This document shows positions 6,459 to 11,155 of a stretch of DNA of 11,155 bases, one piece after another. The notes beneath the pieces are model-generated. The model did not search any database. It was given only the letters and a program-made list of their open reading frames with translations, and had not been told where the DNA came from. Every line of letters starts with the position of its first letter. Within the stretch, counting starts at the first letter, position 1. Source of the stretch: Lachnospiraceae bacterium (lineage in GTDB: Bacteria; Bacillota; Clostridia; Lachnospirales; Lachnospiraceae); NCBI GenBank assembly GCA_009774395.1, contig VSNQ01000141.1:1-11155 (forward strand), given 5' to 3'. The position numbers and the translations under genes were made by a program.

Positions 6459-7046
6459 ATGAGCAGAAACGCTGAAGTTGAACGCGTTACAAAAGAAACA
6501 AATATTATTATGAAATTAGACCTTGACGGAGAAGGAAAATCTACAATTGATACAGGAATCGGCTTTTTTAATCATATGCTGGAAGGGTTTGCAAAGCATG
6601 GTTTTTTTGATTTAGATGTAAAAATTAACGGCGATCTTCATGTAGACGGACATCACACGGTAGAGGATGCTGGGATTGTGCTTGGAAATGCGATAAAGCA
6701 AGCAGTAGGAGATAAAAAAGGCATTCAGCGTTATGGTTATTTTATTCTTCCTATGGATGATGCATTAGCACTTTGTGCTGTCGACTTATGCAGCCGCCCT
6801 TATCTTCAATTTGACTGCAATTTTCCGCAAAGTATGGTAGGAGATTTTGATACCTCGCTGGTAAAAGAATTTTTTTATGCAGTTTGTTACAGTGCAGGAA
6901 TGAATATACATCTTAAACTATTAAGTGGAGAAAACAGTCATCATATGATTGAAGCAATTTTTAAGGCGTTTGCCAAGGCACTGGATAGTGCAGTAATGAC
7001 AGAACCTCGTATTAAAGATGTGCTTTCCACGAAGGGAAGTCTGTGA
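6459..7046 (+). CDS. hisB: Imidazoleglycerol-phosphate dehydratase HisB
   Basis: Manganese-dependent removal of water from imidazoleglycerol phosphate to give imidazole-acetol phosphate. This is the monofunctional form of 195 residues; no histidinol-phosphatase domain is fused. Metal-binding motifs are FFNHML (36-41), HHTVED (65-70) and HHMIEA (161-166), with SRPYL (112-116) and GDFDTSLVKEFF (128-139) also typical. GGAGGG (6448-6453) precedes the ATG by 5 nt. It ends only 12 nt before the radical SAM gene, so that gene is probably on the his transcript. The aminotransferase hisC, often next to hisB or hisD, is missing here, so the pathway must be completed elsewhere in the genome. Confidence 0.97.
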   Translation: MSRNAEVERVTKETNIIMKLDLDGEGKSTIDTGIGFFNHMLEGFAKHGFFDLDVKINGDLHVDGHHTVEDAGIVLGNAIKQAVGDKKGIQRYGYFILPMDDALALCAVDLCSRPYLQFDCNFPQSMVGDFDTSLVKEFFYAVCYSAGMNIHLKLLSGENSHHMIEAIFKAFAKALDSAVMTEPRIKDVLSTKGSL

Positions 7047-7058
7047 AAGGAAACCAGA

Positions 7059-8942
7059 ATGAGGAAATTAGCGCTAAGCGACAAAATTCTATTACAGGTT
7101 GAAAAGCCTGCTCGTTATATAGGAAATGAAGTGAATAGTATCATGAAAGAACCTGATAAAATTGCAGTTCGGTTCGCAATGTGTTTTCCTGATGTATACG
7201 AAATCGGTATGTCACACCTTGGCATTCAGATTTTATATGATATGTTAAACCAATTTGAAGATACATGGTGTGAACGTGTGTATTCTCCTTGGCCTGACTT
7301 AGATGCGATTATGCGAAGAGAACAAATACCGCTTTTTGCATTGGAATCACAAGATTCTATTCGAAACTTTGATTTCTTAGGAATAACAATTCAATATGAA
7401 ATGTGCTATACCAATATTCTGCAAATCCTTGATTTATCTGGGATTCCTCTGCTTGCTGTGGATCGTTCTTGGGAAGACCCAATCGTAATTGGAGGAGGCC
7501 CTTGCGTTTATAATCCAGAACCGATTGCTGATTTTTTTGATATTTTTTATATCGGAGAGGGAGAAACACAATACCGTGCATTGCTTGATCTATATAAAAA
7601 CTGTCGCCACCAAAATCTTTCCAGAGAAGAATTTTTAAAAAAGGCAGCACAGCTTTCAGGTATGTATGTTCCACAGTTTTATGAAGTAAACTATCAAGAA
7701 GATGGAACGATAAAATCGTTTGTGCCGAAATTTGCAGAACTGCCGGTTATGATTACCAAAGAACTTGTTACAGATTTAACAAATACCTATTATCCTGAAA
7801 AGCCTGTTGTTCCGTTTATTAAATGTACACAAGACAGAGTTGTTTTGGAGATACAGAGGGGCTGCACCCGCGGCTGTCGTTTTTGTCAAGCAGGACAACT
7901 TTATAGGCCTGTGCGGGAACGTGATGCAGCTATACTCAAGGAATATGCATTAAAAATGTTGAACAACACCGGTTATGAGGAGATTTCTCTTAGTTCCTTA
8001 AGCTCCAGCGACTATTCTCAATTAGAAGACCTTGTAAATTTTCTAATTGAGAACTGTCATGAAAAAAAAGTGAATATTTCCCTTCCTTCCCTCCGCATAG
8101 ATGCCTTTTCACTGGATGTTATGAAAAAAGTGCAGGATATCAAAAAAAGCAGTTTGACATTTGCACCAGAAGCCGGAAGTCAGAGACTTAGAAATGTAAT
8201 AAACAAAGGTTTAACAGAAGAAGTCATCTTAAACGGTGCCGCTTTAGCCTTTCAAGGCGGATGGAATCGTGTAAAACTGTATTTTATGTTGGGACTTCCA
8301 ACGGAAACGGAAGAAGATATCCGCGGAATTGCAGAATTATCGAATCGAATTGCAGCCGTATATTATGAAACAGTGCCCAAAGAACAACGGAACGGAAAAG
8401 TGCAGATTGTATCCAGCACCTCATTTTTTGTTCCAAAGCCGTTTACGCCATTTCAGTGGGCACCACAATGTACCAAAGAAGCATTTTTAGAAAAAGCTTA
8501 TCTTACTAAAAATGCTATTAAAGAGCAGTTAAATCAAAAAAGCATTAAATATAATTGGCATGAAGCGGATGCAAGTGTTATGGAAGGCATTTTGGCACGC
8601 GGTGACCGCAAACTATGTAAAGTCATTTTGGCAGCATACCAAAAAGGCTGTATTTTTGATGCGTGGAGTGAATATTACAAAAATGATATATGGTTGGAAA
8701 CCTTTGCCGAATGTGGGATTGATATTGCATTCTATACAACAAGAGAACGAGCGTTAGACGAAATTTTTCCTTGGGATTTTATTGATTGCGGTGTTAGTAA
8801 AAACTTCTTAAAGCAAGAATGGCAGCGTGCACTTTTAGAACAGACTACCCCAAACTGCCAAGTCCAATGCAATGGATGCGGCGCAACAAAATTTCAGTGT
8901 GGTATCTGCATTGCGCCACGTACAAAAGTAGTGGAAGCATAA
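7059..8942 (+). CDS. TIGR03960-family radical SAM protein
   Basis: Member of the radical SAM family often annotated with an N-terminal B12-binding-like domain; its substrate is not established, and its usual link with RNase G suggests RNA or ribosome work. The 627-residue protein shows an N-terminal segment FPDVYEIGMSHLGIQILYDMLN (43-64), an IGGGPCVYNPEP...FFDIFYIGEGE stretch (144-169), and the radical SAM cluster motif C269-T-R-G-C273-R-F-C276 binding a [4Fe-4S] cluster and S-adenosylmethionine. The classic cobalamin motif DxHxxG is not evident. The C-terminus has five close cysteines (600, 604, 607, 614, 617) that could bind zinc or a second iron-sulfur cluster. The ribosome site AAAGGAAA (7046-7053) is 5 nt before the ATG and overlaps the hisB stop. 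Confidence 0.9.
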   Translation: MRKLALSDKILLQVEKPARYIGNEVNSIMKEPDKIAVRFAMCFPDVYEIGMSHLGIQILYDMLNQFEDTWCERVYSPWPDLDAIMRREQIPLFALESQDSIRNFDFLGITIQYEMCYTNILQILDLSGIPLLAVDRSWEDPIVIGGGPCVYNPEPIADFFDIFYIGEGETQYRALLDLYKNCRHQNLSREEFLKKAAQLSGMYVPQFYEVNYQEDGTIKSFVPKFAELPVMITKELVTDLTNTYYPEKPVVPFIKCTQDRVVLEIQRGCTRGCRFCQAGQLYRPVRERDAAILKEYALKMLNNTGYEEISLSSLSSSDYSQLEDLVNFLIENCHEKKVNISLPSLRIDAFSLDVMKKVQDIKKSSLTFAPEAGSQRLRNVINKGLTEEVILNGAALAFQGGWNRVKLYFMLGLPTETEEDIRGIAELSNRIAAVYYETVPKEQRNGKVQIVSSTSFFVPKPFTPFQWAPQCTKEAFLEKAYLTKNAIKEQLNQKSIKYNWHEADASVMEGILARGDRKLCKVILAAYQKGCIFDAWSEYYKNDIWLETFAECGIDIAFYTTRERALDEIFPWDFIDCGVSKNFLKQEWQRALLEQTTPNCQVQCNGCGATKFQCGICIAPRTKVVEA

Positions 8943-9139
8943 GATATTTAACAAGGATGTGATTAGAATTTTAATAGCCGAAGTAGTATTGTAACACTGA
9001 ACGAAAACATTATACTACATAACGCCAGAATTTACCGTACTGCACTGGTTAAACGTATATTATGGCTTATGTTATATAGTCAGGTTACTCGGAAATTTTA
9101 ATTGTTAAGCAGTATAAATTAGCGGGGGTAGATTACTAT
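8943..9139 (+). other. Gap between the radical SAM genes, with hairpin and possible promoter
   Basis: A 197-nt non-coding stretch. GTAGTAT (8983-8989) pairs with ATACTAC (9012-9018) around a 22-nt loop. TTGTAA (8989-8994) and TATACT (9011-9016) lie 16 nt apart and could be a promoter embedded in that hairpin, serving the next gene. GGGGG (9124-9128) supplies the ribosome site 11 nt before the next ATG. Nothing else was recognised. Confidence 0.4.
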
Positions 9140-9847
9140 ATGAAATTACGCATAAAATTTTCCAAGCATGGAGTTTTGAAATTTATTGGGCATCTTGATG
9201 TAATGCGCTATTTTCAAAAAGCAATACGGCGTGCAGAAATTGATATTGCCTATTCGACAGGTTTCAGTCCACATCAGATTATGTCCTTTGCAGCGCCGCT
9301 GGGCATAGGGCTGGAAAGCAATGGCGAATATATGGATATTGAAGTAAATTCTTTGACAGCTTCAACGCAGATTTTGGAAACGCTAAATAGTCAAATGGTT
9401 GATGGAATTCAGATTTTAGAAGTAAAATTGCTGCCTGAAAATGCTGGCAATGCAATGGCAAGCGTTGCTGCTGCCAGTTATTCAATATGTTTTCGGGAAG
9501 GATGTCAGCCGCAGTTTCTTAATCAGGAAACTGTGAAAGCATTCTTTGCCCAACCAGAGATAATTGTAACAAAACAAACAAAGCGCAGCGAATCTACTTT
9601 TGATATGAAACCATCTTTATATGCATTTTCACTATGTCAAGATAACAAAACACTTCTGCTTACTGTAGATGCAAGTAGTTCTGGTAATATCAAGCCAAGT
9701 CTTGTTATGAAAGCATACTTTGAGCGAAATAACAGTGTTCTAGATACATACAGTCTACTTATTACACGAGAAGAAACCTATCTAAATCTAGGCACTGCCG
9801 AAAATCGAAAATTAGAACCACTAGGTTTCATTGGGAGTGATTATTAA
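9140..9847 (+). CDS. TIGR03936-family radical-SAM-associated protein (DUF2344)
   Basis: A protein of unknown activity that occurs beside, or fused to, the C-terminus of TIGR03960 radical SAM proteins. The 235 residues begin with the family signature LRIKFSKHGVLKFIGHLDVMRYFQKAIRRAEIDIAYSTGFSPH (3-45), followed by MSFAAPLGIGLESNGEYMDIEV (48-69). The rest is less conserved, and no signal peptide or membrane segment is seen. The stop codon abuts the ATG of the RNase G gene with no spacer, implying coupled translation of the two. The 197-nt gap before it is larger than expected for a partner that is a single polypeptide in other genomes. A role in RNA modification together with the radical SAM protein is inference only. 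Confidence 0.88.
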   Translation: MKLRIKFSKHGVLKFIGHLDVMRYFQKAIRRAEIDIAYSTGFSPHQIMSFAAPLGIGLESNGEYMDIEVNSLTASTQILETLNSQMVDGIQILEVKLLPENAGNAMASVAAASYSICFREGCQPQFLNQETVKAFFAQPEIIVTKQTKRSESTFDMKPSLYAFSLCQDNKTLLLTVDASSSGNIKPSLVMKAYFERNNSVLDTYSLLITREETYLNLGTAENRKLEPLGFIGSDY

Positions 9848-11136
9848 ATGGAAGACATTTGCTATATTGTTACAAAATACCAAAAAGGTGTACTGTATTT
9901 TTCTATAAAAGGACAGACAAATCGTTTGGATTCTATTGCATTTACAAAAACACAGGGAGATGAAACCGATATCAAGATTGGCGATATTGTAATTGCTAAG
10001 GTTTTAAATGTTGTTAAAAATATCAATGCTGCCTTTATTGATTATAAACCAAATAAAAGAGGCTTTCTTCCATTGGATAATGCCTATATTCCTATTATTA
10101 CAAACAGAAATTATGATGGCAGAATCTTAGCTGGCGATGAAATCCTTGTTCAATTGGAAAAAGAGGCTGTACGCACAAAGGATCCTGTATTTACAACAAA
10201 TTTATCACTTGCGGGAAAATATTGTGTAATATCCAACAGCAATTTGCAAAGAAATATTTCCAGGAAATGTCCCAAAGATAAGAAAAAACTGCTTTTGGCA
10301 GCTATTCCAAACGATATACCATTTGGGGTTATTATCCGCACTCATGCAATGGAATTGTTGCGAAGGGCACCGATTTATTACCAAAACGACAATACCGATA
10401 TGAATTTGCAGGAGATACAGATGGATTTAAAGCCATTGATACAAGAATGTATGCAATTAAGCGAAAAAATGCAATTATTATTGCGAGAGGGTCTGCATCG
10501 TACCTGCTATAGTTTTATTTATAAAGCAGAACCTCATTATTTAACGAACTTGCGTGATGAAATTTACATATACCCTGATCAGGAAGAACACGAAAAGAAT
10601 CTAACAGGAAAAATCCGTATCATTACAGATGATGCTGTATTATTTCATGAAATAAAAGCATTTGCTTCTTTGTATATGCCAAGTTTAATAGACAATATTT
10701 CTTTGTATCAAGAAGATTATCCGCTCCAAAAACTTTACAGTGTGGAAACAAAATTAAATGAATTATTATCGGCAAAGGTATGGCTTAAATCGGGTGCTTA
10801 TCTTGTTATTGAAAAAACAGAAGCGCTTTATGTAATTGATGTAAATTCTGGTAAAAATATTTCTCAAAAAGAAAACGCACAATATATCTATTCCATTAAT
10901 CTTGAGGCAGCACAGGAATTAATGCGGCAAATCCGCCTGCGAAATCTTACGGGAATTATTATAATTGATTTTATCAGTATGAATGATTCTGCAAAAGAAG
11001 AATTTCTTATACAAGAATTAAGAACCCTTGCAAAGCAAGATAGAATATCAACAACTGTTGTTGATATTACAGAACTTGGGCTTGTAGAACTAACAAGGAA
11101 AAAAACAACAAAATCTTTAAACGAACAATTATTGGC
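9848..11136 (+). CDS. rng: Ribonuclease E/G family protein, 3' truncated by contig end
   Basis: Single-strand endoribonuclease of the RNase G type, acting in rRNA 5'-end maturation and mRNA decay. The frame stays open to the end of the window; about 429 residues are genuine. An S1 RNA-binding region spans roughly residues 40-125 (IGDIVIAKVLNVVKNINAAFIDY...RGFLPL). The catalytic domain carries the two magnesium-binding aspartates, Asp331 (TEALYVIDVNSGKN) and Asp374 (GIIIIDFISM), equivalent to Asp303 and Asp346 of E. coli RNase E. NLEAAQELMRQIRLRNL (351-367) and TELGLVELTRKK (408-419) are also diagnostic. The C-terminal zinc-link and small domain are missing because the contig ends. The last seven residues readable in the window (from the codon spanning 11135-11137) come wholly or partly from adapter sequence. 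No ribosome site of standard strength precedes the ATG, which directly follows the upstream stop codon. Confidence 0.93.
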
Positions 11137-11155
11137 CTGGCGCTTATACACATCT
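11137..11155. other. Nextera transposon mosaic-end remnant (library adapter)
   Basis: The final 19 bases, CTGGCGCTTATACACATCT, match the reverse complement of the Tn5/Nextera mosaic end (CTGTCTCTTATACACATCT) at 17 of 19 positions, including the last 13 in a row, and stop exactly where the mosaic end stops. This is not genomic sequence. Read on the minus strand it yields the residues YKRQ, a known signature of adapter contamination in predicted proteins. Confidence 0.92.

Noticed and set aside
10888..11151. Minus-strand frame starting MYKRQ
   Set aside because: It is antisense to the RNase G gene and its start comes from adapter bases.

Overview
The window is an AT-rich stretch with strong GGAGG-type ribosome binding sites. 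Every convincing gene lies on the + strand. Gene content points to a Clostridia-type Firmicute, probably close to Lachnospiraceae: RecU instead of RuvC, a HisZ plus short-form HisG pair, and the TIGR03960 / TIGR03936 / RNase G gene order. This is a judgement from remembered family resemblance; no database search was possible. The window looks like one complete assembly contig. It begins inside a 54-bp tandem repeat, and its last 19 bases match the Nextera transposon mosaic end at 17 of 19 positions.

Layout. (1) 1-2531: a 5'-truncated RluA-family rRNA pseudouridine synthase, the Holliday-junction resolvase recU (1-nt overlap, TAATG) and a zinc-dependent polyol-phosphate dehydrogenase resembling galactitol-1-phosphate 5-dehydrogenase. 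The three are tightly spaced and probably one transcript. (2) 2509-2837: a 166-nt near-perfect palindrome whose left arm is also the last codons of the dehydrogenase gene. A textbook promoter (TTGACA-N17-TATACT) starts at the first base after its right arm. (3) 2838-7046: four histidine-biosynthesis genes, hisZ, hisG, hisD and hisB. A second palindromic element (4065-4191) with the same terminal arms sits between hisZ and hisG. The genes hisC, hisH, hisA, hisF and hisI are not in the window. (4) 7059-11155: a TIGR03960-type radical SAM protein only 12 nt after hisB, its usual partner TIGR03936, and an RNase E/G-family gene cut by the contig end.

How the genes relate. HisZ and HisG together form the first enzyme of histidine synthesis, HisB the dehydratase step and HisD the last two oxidations. 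The pseudouridine synthase, the radical SAM pair and RNase G belong to RNA or ribosome metabolism, and RecU to recombination. No phage, defence, CRISPR or tRNA gene was seen.

The most interesting signal is a pair of short palindromic elements, here treated as MITE-like, with shared terminal inverted repeats of about 30 bp and different cores. They bracket hisZ. One appears to have supplied the stop codon of the gene upstream and to have landed directly against the his promoter. In its 31-bp inner stem every deviation from perfect pairing is a G-U pair in the + strand transcript, which suggests the folded RNA is maintained.
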